From positions 3,385,606 through 3,449,605 of the forward strand of contig OX578149.1 of NCBI GenBank assembly GCA_951213105.1: 64,000 nucleotides of DNA, read 5' to 3'. The DNA is from Amaurobius ferox. Its lineage: Eukaryota > Arthropoda > Arachnida > Araneae > Amaurobiidae. The position numbers were made by a program, and so were the translations under genes. Shown piece by piece: positions 46,360 to 58,160 of the stretch (position 1 is the first letter of the stretch; each line of letters opens with the position of its first letter). The notes below the pieces were generated by a model. The model saw nothing but the letters and a program-made list of their open reading frames with translations, did no database searches and was not told the origin of the DNA.

Positions 46360-46997
46360 ATGATTATCCTCCAATGGAACGTTAGAGGATTTATGGCTAA
46401 CCTTGCTAGCCTACAAAAACTGGTTGAGGAGCACCAGCCCCATATCGTGGCACTGCAAGAAACGTGGCTCAAAAGAACAGTTCAATTAAAAGGATACAAG
46501 ATCTGCCAAAAAAATAGGGAATTCCCCTCTATTGGAGGCGGGTTAATTATAGCAATAAAAAATGAACTAAGTTACAAAATGGTAGAGAGATTGGACAAGA
46601 CAACGAAGGTACTCTGGAATGCCAAAAAATCAAAGTGATTATGGAGGGAAAAGAATACAAAATAATTAACATTTACAGGAAACCGAAAACCCTAAAGGCA
46701 GAAGAGCTGGAGAGGCTGGAAACCATTATGGAACTGAACACCATTTTATGTGGTGATATGAATACCAGAATTATACGCAAAGGCAACAACAAATCTAATA
46801 TCAGCAGGGAAAGACTACAAAAATGGATTAGAGAAAACAACTGTGTCCTTATAAACAAAGACAAAAAAACGTATCAATCTTAGAACAACTTCAGGAATCG
46901 ACTTAACCATCATGATTCCTGACGTAGCTTACTAATTTGACTGGAATACACTGGAAATCACTTACGGGAGCGATCATTTCCCGATAGTGATAAGATC
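46360..46997 (+). pseudogene. LINE ORF2 endonuclease domain (APE type)
   Basis: The APE-like endonuclease nicks the target DNA for integration. The start at 46360 gives MIILQWNVRGFMANLASLQK, with the N of the first motif present. HIVALQETWL contains the catalytic E. A shift near 46625 leads to the frame with KIINIYRKPKTL and ILCGDMNTRI (GDMN motif; usually GDFNAH). A further shift near 46880 leads to SGIDLTIMIPDVAY, a stop, and FDWN...YGSDHFPIVI with the SDH motif. Catalytic motifs are mostly recognisable. Two shifts and one stop make the copy defective. Confidence 0.85.
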
Positions 46998-48760
46998 CTT
47001 CAATGAGAGCCCTAAAAAGAAAACAAATCGGAAACATTACCTCAACTGGGAAAAGTATACTCGCGAGTTGGACAAAGCTATAAACTCAACTTATGACGAA
47101 GACCTGAAAACGGAATATAAGAACTTAAATCAAGAAATGAAATTAGCACTAAAGAAAAGTGAGAGGGAGATAAGATATTTTGAGCGAAAAGAACAGGCAG
47201 AATGGTGGACGCAGAAATGTGCGAAACAGAGGGCCCTGGTAAGAAGATTTTATGCAAAGGCAATAAGAGACTTGCACGATGAGACATGGATAGAATACAA
47301 GAAGAACCTGGCAAAATACAGAAAAACTATACGAACTGCAAAAGAACAATTCTGGAATCTAAAATTCCTAACGATTCAAACCCCCAAAGAATACTACAAC
47401 ATCTTTAATAACTTTAAGAAATGGAAGAACAACATACCAGAAGATAGCAATTGGATCATAGAATATAAAGGAAAAGAAATAACAGATCCTGCCAATCAAG
47501 CGAATGCATTTGCTAGCTACTTCACCAAAGGAAAAAGTAAAACATACGAAATCTGCAGAATGGAGTCAGATGTAACACAGTTCCCGCAGGTGACTATAGA
47601 CAAAGTTACAAAAGCGATTCAGAAACTCAAAGAAAAAACCCCAGGTCCGGATGAAATCAGTGGGAAAATTTTTAAAAGTGTAGCAGAAAGACACAAGCCT
47701 GGATCACAAAAATAATCAACAAATCAATAATGCAACACTGCATTCCTAAGAGCTGGAAAACTGCAACTATCATTCCGATCTACAAAAACAATAAAGAAAA
47801 AAATAACATAGGAAGCTATCGACCAATAGCTCTGATCTCTTGTGTAACGAAAACGGTAGAAAAAATCCTGTTAGAAAGGCTTCAATGGTGGGCTACCAAA
47901 AAGGAAATTTTTCCCAAATATATTTATGGATTTCGACCAGGAACAGACACCGAGAAAACCCTTTTTGATATATGCCAGGAAATTCGAAGCTCCAGAGCAA
48001 ATGACAAATACACTATACTGCTCTCAATAGAAATTAAAAGTGCGTATGACAACGTCAACATAGAAAAGCTATTGAGAAAATTACTCAAAAACGGATGTAA
48101 AGAATACATAGTTCAGTGGCTAAAAGAATTCCCGCTAAAAAGGAACGGTAAAGGTAAGATGGAGAGGTGAAGAATCGGATCCGAAGAACATAAATACTGG
48201 ACTTCCCCAGGGATCGGTACTTTCCCCATTCTTATTTAATATCTACATGTTTGACATTGGAGAAGAAATAAAAGAATACGGCAGCCTATATCAATATGCG
48301 GATGACACCACCTTAATTGTAAAGGATATAGAAGAATCCATATGCTTAACAAAACTACAAAGCTCAATCCTGAAAATAGAAAAATGGGAAGCAGAATGGG
48401 AAATGTCCTTTTCGACTGAAAAAACAAAAATGATAAACATATCCGCAAAGGGGAGAGTTCAAAAACCAAATATAACTATGTCGGGAAAAACAATCAACTG
48501 GGTCTGCGAAATGAAGATTCTGGGCCTCATGATCACTGAGAAATGGAATAGACACCAAGAAGAAACCACCAAGAAGGTAGATAAAGCCATCGGAATGTTA
48601 AAAATGTTAGCCAGCCATACTAAAGGTCTTCAAACAAAAATCCTTGTACAAATTGTTAGACAAGTTGTGACAGCCCAAATCGATTACGCGAATTCACCCA
48701 GATTAAAAGAAACTGCCACAAATATGAATAAATACAAGATAATCGAAAATGCAGCAATCT
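46987..48760 (+). pseudogene. LINE ORF2 reverse transcriptase domain
   Basis: 46987-47715 is the region before the fingers, ending KLKEKTPGPDEISGKIFKSV. After a shift near 47690, 47730-48170 has IPIYKNNKEKNNIGSYRPIA, LISCVTKTVEKILLERL, a GFRPG motif and LLSIEIKSAYDNV, where the first catalytic D of the usual xDxxxAYD is E. Another shift near 48160 gives TGLPQGSVLSPFLFNIYM, and 48292 encodes YQYADDTTLIV with the YADD catalytic pair intact. ILGLMITEKWNRHQEET follows, the post-YADD block. A stop at 48760 separates it from the next domain. Confidence 0.88.
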
Positions 48761-48792
48761 GACTCGCATTAGGGGTCCCGAAGTATACCGCT

Positions 48793-49998
48793 GTGGAAGT
48801 CATAAGAATAGAGAGCAATATCCCTGAATACGAGCTGCGTAAGATAGAAAAACTTGAAAAAATCCTTTTAAAACAAGAAATAGCCAGAGGCGGTCAAGGG
48901 TACGCCCAAAAAATTCTAGAAAAACTGAACAAAATAAGAAGAAAAGAAATTGATTGGGCACTTAACAAGGTGACCAACATCGTCAAGATTATTAAGAATG
49001 AGAAACTCGAGGTCCAGCATAAATTGAGTTACAATGAAGCCCCACCATGGAAAACCTCCAAACTCGAGATCAAAGAAAAAGACCTTGATTTTCAAAATGC
49101 CTTACCCGAGGAGATCCCTCTACTATTTGAAAAGTACATGGAAACTAACCCGGAGGAGATATGGATAGGAATAGATGGATCAAAGAATAAAAACGGAGTG
49201 GGATTTGAAATATACGAAAATAACACCACAGAACGTAGTATAAGATTACCGAACTTCGTCTCAATATTCACTGCTGAGCTGGCAGCACTAACGTACACGG
49301 TTGACTTCCTCATTGAGAGTCACCGGAAGTATACAATACTTACAGACAGCTTAAGTGTTATAGAAGCCATCAAAAATGCAAGTCGGAAATCAGATGAATT
49401 CATAAAATACACATACGAAAAACTAATAGCGCATACAGAAGAAACCCAGATAAAGATAGTATGGGTACCAGGACATAAAGGAATCGCGCAGAACGAAAAG
49501 GCAGACAGAAAAGCAAAATATGCTGCCAATAACAAAACTTGCCCTACTTGGAGTGTATGCACTTATGGAGACATAAAGAAACTGGTAAAAACTAGAATGA
49601 AAGAGACCTGGAACACACGATGGAAACAATCCCAACATTTTCCTAAATTCACCTACATGAGCCCTTACCATGCGCAATATTTTAAACTTGCAAAATCCCA
49701 AAGAGAAGCCACAATCCTAATGACATTACAGACTCAAACACTCCTTACTAACTACCAAAAAGCGAAATGGGACAAAAGCATAAACCCAAACTGCCCCAGC
49801 TGCAATACACCGGAGACATTAGAGCATGTTATTATACATTGCCCAAAATACAAGACAGAAAGAAACAAATGCTGGAAGGAAATTCAAAAACAAAGTGTCA
49901 CAAACCTAATTGAACTCTTAGACATGGAAAAGTATGCGGAACCCACTCATGCTGTAGTGAGTATTGTTTCTTTTGTCAAAAAGATGACTTGTGCCTGA
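48793..49998 (+). CDS. LINE ORF2 C-terminus: RNase H and zinc knuckle
   Basis: The longest open frame in the window, 401 codons, and the least damaged part of the LINE. Residues ~120-245 form an RNase H domain with all four acidic residues in place: IGIDGSKNKNGVG (D), FTAELAAL (E), ILTDSLSVIEA (D), NEKADRKAKY (D); the preceding WVPGHKGIAQ supplies the conserved H. RNase H removes the RNA strand during or after cDNA synthesis. Residues ~335-360 hold CPSCNTPETLEHVIIHCPKY, a CX2C...H...C knuckle typical of I and Jockey groups. In the element it was fused in frame to the reverse transcriptase; the Met at 48793 is simply the first in this frame. Confidence 0.9.
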   Translation: MEVIRIESNIPEYELRKIEKLEKILLKQEIARGGQGYAQKILEKLNKIRRKEIDWALNKVTNIVKIIKNEKLEVQHKLSYNEAPPWKTSKLEIKEKDLDFQNALPEEIPLLFEKYMETNPEEIWIGIDGSKNKNGVGFEIYENNTTERSIRLPNFVSIFTAELAALTYTVDFLIESHRKYTILTDSLSVIEAIKNASRKSDEFIKYTYEKLIAHTEETQIKIVWVPGHKGIAQNEKADRKAKYAANNKTCPTWSVCTYGDIKKLVKTRMKETWNTRWKQSQHFPKFTYMSPYHAQYFKLAKSQREATILMTLQTQTLLTNYQKAKWDKSINPNCPSCNTPETLEHVIIHCPKYKTERNKCWKEIQKQSVTNLIELLDMEKYAEPTHAVVSIVSFVKKMTCA

Positions 49999-50333
49999 GA
50001 GACTGGCTGCGAACTGATTGCTATCAGAAAATGTGAGCATTTTATAGCCAAACTAATTTGCATACTGCATCGAAATAGCAGAGGTGATCAAAAAATTTTC
50101 TCGGTTAAAAAATTTAAAATGCATGAGTCAGAGATTTGGCACTGATTACTACTTGGTAACTTCCCAACATAACAACTAACGGATAATGGCTAACTAAATG
50201 ATGACAGGACACCTGCCACTTGACTAGGAACTCAAGAAGTAGATAGAGGCAGCCATATGCCTACTGTGAGCAGTGCTGCCGTAAAAAGTCGGTTTCAATC
50301 AAAACCTAGAAGAAGAAGAAGAAGAAGAAGAAA
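49999..50333 (+). other. LINE 3' untranslated region and (GAA)n tail
   Basis: About 310 bp of non-coding sequence with a GGTTTCAATCAAAACC inverted phrase just upstream of GAAGAAGAAGAA. The tail borders the 3' target duplication. It does not resemble the tail hairpin of the mini-retroposons, so this LINE is not an obvious partner for them. Confidence 0.7.
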
Positions 50334-50345
50334 AAAGCAAATCCT

Positions 50346-51835
50346 ATTATTGCAAATTTTCACGTAATAATATCTCAGAATAAATTTGATAGATGTTTGG
50401 CAATGATATGACGGCTTTTAAATGCAAACTTTTTTTAACAAAAACAACTAAAAACAACAAAAGCTCCTAAAAAACATAGTAAAAAAAAACAGAAACGATG
50501 TAATAAAATAACATCAGCTTAAATGTTATTTTATTACAGCTTTTCTTGGATTTTACTATCAAACCCAACAATCACACACTTCTCAGGAAGCACGATCGCC
50601 TCTGCTTTTGGATCCGCTTGGCAGTTTCATTTCATCTCAATATTCAATCCAAAGTTTGAACCCTTTTACTTTTATGGTGAAAATATCCATCAAAATTACA
50701 GAGGCACTAATGTTATGGTCAGTTTTGCTCATAATTATGGTGGTTAACTATCCATGAATAATCTGGTTTATTCTAACAAGACTATCTGAATAAAAAGACT
50801 AAGACAAAACCAAACATTTATATCTTTCTAAAAGCTGTATCTATAATGTCCACCACCGATTGCCAGATTTAAAACTTCACAATGATTTAGAAATGTAAAT
50901 TGATAAGGCTAAAAGAGATAGTAAACAACTGACCTCTTGTATGGCATTCAGAAACCCAAGAATTGATTTGGGATCAGTAAATATATCTTCCCATATGCAA
51001 ACCAAAACTTTCATTAGAAGGTTAATTTCAAGAAATTGTAAATTCACTACTATTATAAGTCCACCTAGTATCATTTAAATTTCAAATATAATGTTCTATT
51101 TCTCTGTTGCGCATATGTAATGTTGGACTTTGTGGTGCTTACAGACTCATCATGCATGCATATCATTTGTCCAATAGAGAAAAATCTTGTCATACACATT
51201 TTGATCCATATGTGAATGTTCATTCAATCCATACACTGCACTCATTTTGAAGTGAATTTCAGTTGCACTGTGGTCTTGAGCTTGCAAATCACGGCTCACT
51301 ATACTTGTACTTGGAGGAAGCTTCTATAACAGCACACATATTGGCAAGCTCATAGCATAATGTCTGCTAGTTATAATGGCCAACTGTGGTATGAGGCAAC
51401 CAGCTATTAGTGTGTACAGATTTCCACGTGTACTGGTCTGTGCTCAGCAACCCACCACAGTTTGATTTCTGATTAGTCCTTGCATTTTGTCAGGGGACTT
51501 TTTGCCAAGCTGTCTTGGCCTAGTTGGGGGTATAGATAATGTTTCTGTTTAGTAGCCTAGGGCTCTCATTTAACAGCCAGACTGACATTTTATTAAAATG
51601 ACACCCAACAAGTATCCTCATGCATTTATTTAATGAAGTGTAGAAGCTGAATTGGGTAATAATTTGTGAATTTTACCCTATTAAAACTTTTTTGATCCAT
51701 TATTTCCATGTTTAAAGTAGATTAATTTATTTGCATATTTGAGAAAATATTTATTGACTCAGTCATAAAGTCATTTATCTTGAAAGGATGAACATGAAAT
51801 GTGAAACTTCATGGATTTTATTTTTTATATTTCAG
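50346..51835. other. Intron sequence, no feature recognised
   Basis: AT-rich up to the acceptor TTTTTTATATTTCAG at 51835. No second copy of the following 92-bp exon was spotted, although vertebrate Nav genes often have a duplicated, mutually exclusive exon here. Confidence 0.45.
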
Positions 51836-51927
51836 ATACATCACCATGGGAGTAGATTTAGGAAACCTGAGCGCCTTGAGAACATTCCGTGTATTTAGAG
51901 CCTTAAAAACTGTAGCTATTGTTCCAG
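51836..51927 (+). CDS. para: Voltage-gated sodium channel exon, domain I S3-S4
   Basis: A 92-bp exon with acceptor TTTCAG and donor GTGAGT. The first base completes the GC carried from the previous exon to make Ala. It then reads [20 protein letters not shown], then [10 protein letters not shown] and one base (G). RxxRxxRxxK, spaced every third residue, is the domain I S4 voltage sensor: R, R, R, K are all present. Against Drosophila para RTFRVLRALK, the window has F in place of L. It leaves in phase 1, matched by the next exon. Size and phases agree with exon 5 of vertebrate Nav genes as I recall them. Confidence 0.96.
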
Positions 51928-52317
51928 GTGAGTAATGGCATCTAACTTGTAATTAGGATATTTTAATTAGTAAGGACCAGATATAGCTGTACAGTAATCC
52001 CCTGTTCCACCAACCTTGTTCCAGCTGTGAATAAGAAAACCATGAATAATAATATTAAGCATCTATACAAAAACAGTGTGTACAAACTGACTCAGAAATG
52101 GAAGATAATTTGGATAATGTTATTGGTGCTAGGATAAATTAAATACGAAACTATGGACTTAGACATTTATTAGCATATGATATATGTTTACAACATAGTT
52201 GAAAAGTGTATATAACTTTCAAAACAGAAATATAAACTTACAGGTACAATCTCTACGTGGAGTCAAAATGTTCTCAAGGGAATATACGATAGAACATTTT
52301 ACCTCGCTGAATTTGCA
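51928..52317. other. Intron sequence, no feature recognised
   Basis: Begins GTGAGT. Ordinary AT-rich intron up to an R1 repeat copy. Confidence 0.45.
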
Positions 52318-52968
52318 CTTTTAATTCAATTTTCGTTTTCATTTGGTAACTGGATTTATCTTCAAAGGTGGCATAGCGAAAATGCAAAAAAACTAAAATA
52401 TCTTGAGAACGGCTAGTCCTAGTGTAATGGGGTTGTTCTTATTCTTTTTATCGTTACAAATTACGTATAAAACAAGCATTTAATTGATATATTTGAGCAT
52501 ACATAGTTTTTTTAGATTTTAACGATTTTTGATGACCATTTTGCAAAAAAAGGCAAGTTATTTTTCTTTTTCGAATCGTAACAAAATCTAATCAGCACCA
52601 GGGTAACCCACTTATCTACCAAATTTTGTAAAATTTGATCTATTAGTTTTTCAGCTAGAGTGGATACAGGCCATTTCACAAAAATACGGATTCCTTTATC
52701 CTGAATCATACCAAAAACAAATTAGCACCAGGGTCACCCACAAGTGACTTACCTACCAAATTTTATGAAATTCGGTCCATTAGTTTTTGAGTTAGAGTGG
52801 ATACATACATTGCACAGGCAGACAGACACACACAGATGTCACGCTAAAAATAATTTTTCATGTTCTAGAGGTTCCAAAACATGTTGATCCGTCAAAAACT
52901 CAAGTTGCGATTTTCGGTATGATTCCAATACTTTCCCTATACATTACCATCTATTGCATGGAAAGTAA
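52318..52968 (-). repeat. R1 repeat, reverse copy, 3'-truncated
   Basis: It begins within the TTTTAATTCAATTTTCGTTT block and ends at TACATTACCATCTATTGCAT then GGAAAGTA. It is the only R1 copy recognised to the right of 20 kb and sits in the S4-S5 intron of the sodium-channel gene. Confidence 0.75.
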
Positions 52969-53109
52969 TACCTCTAGAAAGTGTTGACATCCATTCAATG
53001 GAGCAAGATTCCTTCAGAATAATATTTAATGTTTCAAAATTTTATGGACATTTAAAATGGATAATACAATGTAAAATGCTGTTGAAATAAAATGAATTGC
53101 AGATGAGTT

Positions 53110-53485
53110 CGTTTCTCACTCCCCTCACAGCAAAGAACGTCGTATGTGTGGCAGTGACGTTGTAGTCACGTGACACCTGGCTCACAATGTGACATCATAT
53201 TTGTGACTTCTATGCGATGTTACATATTAGTAATTTTGTAACTTCATTGTGACTATATTCTGTGACGTTTCCACAATTTAATTAATACGTAACAATGTGA
53301 CGACATTACAATGGCAATTACAATGTGACGTCACAAACAAGTTAATATGCGACGTCACAAATGACCATGAAAATGACCAAAATGACTTCGCTGTGACCTC
53401 AATATGACATTGCCGAGACGTACTGCGACGTCCTGTGACGTCCCAAAGTCACAGTGTGAAGTAAATCTTACGTCACTGTGAAAAA
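53110..53485. repeat. GTGAC/TGACGT-rich degenerate cluster
   Basis: GTGAC or its complement GTCAC appears more than fifteen times in ~375 bp, several times as GTGACGTCAC or GACGTCAC, in an otherwise AT-rich intron. TGACGTCA is the consensus cAMP-response element, but the density looks more like a decayed short tandem repeat. Confidence 0.65.
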
Positions 53486-53536
53486 AAATGCTGTTAAGAG
53501 TCTATGACACATTCTCTTTGATGAAGTAAAAAACAA

Positions 53537-53538
<2 letters not shown>

Positions 53539-53581
<43 letters not shown>
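53539..53581. repeat. (TA)n microsatellite
   Basis: About 20 uninterrupted TA units. Confidence 0.9.
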
Positions 53582-53584
<3 letters not shown>

Positions 53585-54417
53585 ACACCTGTTTATATAA
53601 TTTTATTTTTCATTGTTTCATTCATTCTTGGTCATGTTCTACACTTCATTCATGGATATTCAGACTTTAGATGAATTTTCTTAATAAAAATTATAAATTC
53701 AAAGACAAAATTTAAAAGATGAAAATTTTATTTTTAATTTTCTGGCATGACTTATTGCAGAGAATTTAAAAACATTGGATAGCAAGAGATTACACATTGA
53801 TAATGCCATCTTGAATTGGCTGTGAAAATTGAAACAAAAAATTCTAGACTCAAGTTTTTCTTTGATAACAAACCTTTCAAACTTTTTTTTAATCTTATAA
53901 CAATGTGATTTTGTTTTTAAAATGAAATATATTCCATAATGTGATATCTTTCAATAACTGGAGATCAGTTTACTCAAAAATTAAATAATTTTATTCATCA
54001 ACCTTCTGAATAACACTTTGATAATACAGACAGTGGGAATTAAGTCTCCTTAATCAGATTTTACGTACAGCCCAACCATTGTAATCAACTTGAAATTCTA
54101 ATAAACATGGATTCATCCAATTTTATTGGACAATTTATGCTACAATTATTAGAATGAACTAAAAGATACTTTATATACTGGAAAACAGTAGCATTTTATA
54201 ACACATTATACCTCATATTGTATGAAAAATTCTCAGAATTTTATTCTTATAGGGTGTCAGTTTGTAATATTTATAATAACTGCAATTATTCTTTGAAATG
54301 TTTAACAATTATTGCATTCATTGAATGAATGCTACTTCTGAACAAAATATTCTATTAGCCTCTAAAAAAATCTGTGTATTAGCTGCATATTCAAGGCATA
54401 TCTTATTCTATTTTCAG
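53582..54417. other. Intron sequence, no feature recognised
   Basis: AT-rich, ending in the acceptor TTCTATTTTCAG at 54417. Confidence 0.5.
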
Positions 54418-54636
54418 GTTTGAAAACTATTGTAGGAGCTGTTATTGAATCTGTAAAAAATCTAAAGGATGTGATTATATTGACATGTTTTTCATTGTCA
54501 ATCTTTGCCTTACTGGGGTTGCAAATTTATATGGGTGTTTTAACGAGTAAGTGCATTTACATCCCGCCATTCAACATGTCGGAGCTAGACGAAGTTAAAA
54601 AAACAGAAGAATTTAAGATCCATGCCAATAATATAA
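54418..54636 (+). CDS. para: Sodium channel exon, domain I S4-S5 linker, S5, turret
   Basis: A 219-bp exon. GT completes the Gly codon begun in the previous exon, then [20 protein letters not shown] and [20 protein letters not shown], the S4-S5 linker and S5 helix, very close to para. After LTSKC comes the extracellular turret with a likely N-glycosylation site NMS, then charged residues to NNI. The donor GTATGT at 54637 leaves one base (A). An alternative donor AGTAAGT at ~54546 would remove most of the turret and break the phase with the next exon, so the longer exon is preferred. Vertebrate exon 6 has similar length. Confidence 0.93.
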
Positions 54637-55471
54637 GTATGTGCTCTTTATCTTTAATAATATGATTCTGCTATATTTCAATTCTTTATGTTGTGTTACA
54701 GCAGTAGTTACCAAACTAGGGTATGCAGCTATATTCTCAGGGGTTTGCAAAGGAGCTAGGAGTTTGTACTGGATATTTGGGATGTCATTTTTCTGAAACT
54801 TGCTTTTTGCTTGTTTTTCCTGATAGCGGTTAAAATTTAAAACCACAACTTTTGTAGAATCACTAAAAAAAATTCAGAAAAATAATTTTAAAAAGAAATT
54901 ATCAGAAAGCAAAGATCTTATAACCAAAGATCTTATATTTCTGCCCAAAATTAGAATTGTGCAAATCTTCAATTTTTGGATCAATTTTTCAACACAACAG
55001 TACAAAAATAAAGTTGCAAAAATATGTATATTTTGACACATTTTCAAAAGGAAATTTAAATAGGAAGTAATTTCCTTATGGGATCGGTTCAAAGCTCATT
55101 AAAAAATGTCTTTTCTGATTATGTCAAACTAGGATCTCTTCAATTATATTTTCAATTGCTAAAGAACCAAATTTGTATGAAAATCATTCAAAATTGCACT
55201 TAAACATAAAATAACTGGATGTCTTTTGTTAGCACATGAAAGCAAGTTTTGCATAGTGTAAAATTTTGTTTTCCAGTATTAGTTTTGATTTCCATGCAAA
55301 ACCAAAACGTCATTCCTGTCACGGTCATTTCTGTCACGTGAACAGAATGATTTGCTTCACTGAAATGATGCATAGCTGGAATTGGCATTGAAATGATGGT
55401 AGGTTTTATTATCTTTTTTTCCTTTAAGAATTTTTCTGTAGTTTTCATGAGCAGGATTATAGCCAATTGGA
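54637..55471. other. Intron sequence, no feature recognised
   Basis: AT-rich; no feature beyond the donor site. A phrase TTCCTGTCACGGTCATTTCTGTCACGTGA at 55312 has a small direct repeat. Confidence 0.4.
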
Positions 55472-55800
55472 TTTTCTGCAAAATTAAAAATGGAAATGTT
55501 AAAACAGAATGAAATATTTTTATTAAAATATCTTCTTAATAAAACATTTACATCACAAATCGAAATTTCTGCAAAATTAAGGGAAATTTGTTAATACAGA
55601 ATGAAATATTTTAATTAAAATAAGTTTTTAGTAAAGCATTTACATTGTGAATCGGAATTTCTGTGAAATTAAAAAACAATTGTAAATACAGAATGAAACA
55701 TTTAAATTAATCAACATTAACTGAATTTAGTTTAATTAAATTAAACTAAATTTAAGTTTAACTAAATTAAGTTTAACTAAATTTAAGTTTAATTAAATAA
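55472..55800. repeat. ~93-bp tandem repeat (3 units) plus TTTAATTAAA-rich tail
   Basis: TTTCTGCAAAATTA or a variant begins units near 55473, 55566 and 55659; each also carries ACAGAATGAAATATTT and AAAACATTTACATCAC. It is followed by ~90 bp made of AATTAAACTAAATTTAAGTT-type phrases. Confidence 0.75.
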
Positions 55801-57915
55801 CCTGATTTTAAAATAAAACTTTTTCATTACAAATTTTTAATAAAACATTTACATCACGTAGTGATCATTTCATTTTTTATAGAACAGGGTTATCGTTATT
55901 GTATATTACTCAGATTGCATGCTCCCACAGCAGTCAGATACATGGTTAGCAACTACTACAACACAAATTGCTGAGAGCATACACATGTAGCAGAGGTACT
56001 GCAAAAGCTATTGCAAGTTATGAGCTTATTCAAAAAGCAACCGTGCTGGTCGAATAGAGTGGTTAGTAAATAATATCAAACAAATAAGTTCTCTCATATT
56101 TCATTAAAGCCAGCAAAGATCAAAGCTACTGCAAAACATAAATAAACATGTATTTCTGCAAATCATACAAAGGTACTCTAGTCCAGATATTTTTAAAATT
56201 TGTTTTTTGAATATTTAAAATTTTTACAGTGTCCTAATTTTCAAAACTTTTTATCCCAAATGCATACCAAACATGGAATAATTTATCAAAACTTTAAAAA
56301 GTTAATAAAACTAAAAACAGTTTTGAAAGTTTTTATCAGGTGGAAGGGGGAAATGCATTTGCATAGCAAACTCCCCCTTTATACTATTTCTATTTTACAT
56401 CTTTTGATGGAGAAAAGTATTGTGGTGGATGTGCTCAAGATTGTGACATAATCTTATTTTATTTATTTTTTCTTGGGAAATAACATGTAAATATTGCTTT
56501 CTTACCAAATGTGTCAAGAAAAAGCGCTTTTCTCATACCAAAAGGCAAGGAGGGTGCTGTTTTCATACCAAAAGAACAGTCAGGGCACAGCACATTTCTA
56601 AAACAGCTTAGGGCAAAGTTGCCCATACAAATTGCGGATCCCCCTCCCCCCTGCAAACATTTTTCACGAGCCCCCTTCTTCATATTTGATTTTCACCTTT
56701 TTGTTAATTTTTTGTGTCTTCTCCCACGAAAAAGATATTGGAAGTCCGCCCCACCACCACCACTTAAGTGGTGCCCGGCCCCCTATGGGCAGTCCTACTT
56801 AGGGGAACTCTACAGTAGTGGTAGTGACAATGTTCAATTTTCCTTTGTTCTTCAAGTGTTTAGACTGTAATGTTATGGGTTTTTACTATTTCTTGTAAGA
56901 TATTTTAGTTAATTTGTAGTGTAACAAAATAAAAGTTATTTTTCGATGTTTCAATACGTTTTGGTATATTATAATGATGCAGATTAATTCGCTCTCTCAT
57001 ATGAATAGTCATTCTGATGGCGTGTGCCATTCAGGTGATATGAATATTGTAAAAAAAAAAAAATGCATATATTACATTATCAGGATTGTAAGAAACTCTG
57101 AAAAAGATCCACCTTAAATAATCTCTTCTCAATATGAGGCCAATAGAATCTGTTTACACAAAAGTTATGATAAAAAGTTATCTCTAAAAATATACACCTA
57201 AAGTGGAATTTCATTAAAAAAATTATATTTTTGAAAAAATAATTATCTAATATTTACACATTATACATTAGAAATGATATGTTTGCATTGTTCATTTAAA
57301 TGGGTGTGCAAAAAAATCTAGTGTTTTGATATTTTGCATATTTTTGATATAAATAAACATGTGTCACCAAAATAATATTTTTGTTTTAAGTTTACATTCA
57401 AACTATGCATTAAAATTCCATTAAATCATGCTAAACAGCTCAGTCATCTATTAGAAATCTTAAAAAAACATTACCAAGAACTTATTCCAATCAAAAGTTT
57501 CTAGAAACTAAGAAGTTAAAAAAAAATGTTTTTGGTACCTGAAAATTGCCAATTATTAGAAATTTAGCCACGTAATAAAATAAAATAAAATCATTAATTT
57601 AAATTCAGGTTTTATGCAAATAAGATAAAAGTTTAAAAGTTTTTTATCAAAATTGGACTTGGTAAACCTATAAGGTAGCATCACTCTCCGCAGAGTACAA
57701 CTGCTACAGCAGCACAAATAGGTTTTAAATGAAGTTGATTCAAGAGCAACCTGCATTGGCCGTGAACATTAAAACTCAGATCAAGTTGTATAACTGAAAA
57801 TAATAAAACTGGGTCTATTTAATTTAAAGGCTTGGTAAAATAGCATGCATTTGTTGAACTGTGTAATAATAAAATAAATTGTTTGAGGCATAAAAGTATT
57901 GGCTGCTGTCTCAGT
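55801..57915. other. Intron sequence; possible short element near 56.6-56.8 kb
   Basis: At 56607-56802, a GC-richer block begins CTTAGGGCAAAGTTGCCCAT and ends with inverted-looking ATGGGCAGTCCTACTTAGGG. It may be a small inverted-repeat element, but no target duplication was found. The rest is AT-rich. Confidence 0.4.
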
Positions 57916-58129
57916 TAGAGATGTGGGTTTTTCAGAGAATTTTTAAACGGAAAATTTTCTGGGAAATTTTTGAACTTATTCTTAAATATTACATTTAAGC
58001 TAGAATAATATGTCCAGTGACTTTTAAAAGTATTTGTTCTTACATTAGAGCTACAGTCATATATTAAATAAAATGGTTAAAAAAGGGTTTAAATTTAGAA
58101 ATATATACAAAGTATTTTATGCACAAAAA

Positions 58130-58160
<31 letters not shown>

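Larger units (their letters stand above)
44684..50333 (+). mobile_element. Near-full-length I-clade LINE with 12-bp TSD
   Basis: AAAGCAAATCCT flanks it at 44672-44683 and 50334-50345. The element comprises a ~210-bp 5' leader, ORF1 with CCHC knuckles, ORF2 with endonuclease, reverse transcriptase and RNase H in that order, a C-terminal CCHC-like knuckle, a ~335-bp 3' untranslated region, and a (GAA)n tail at 50309-50333. Presence of RNase H after the reverse transcriptase places it in the I group. Both ORFs carry frameshifts or stops. It is inserted in sense orientation within the sodium-channel S3-S4 intron. Confidence 0.93.

Noticed and set aside
54540..54552. Alternative donor AGTAAGT inside the S5 exon
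   Set aside because: Using it would drop the turret cysteine region and break phase with the next exon; the GTATGT donor at 54637 keeps the frame.
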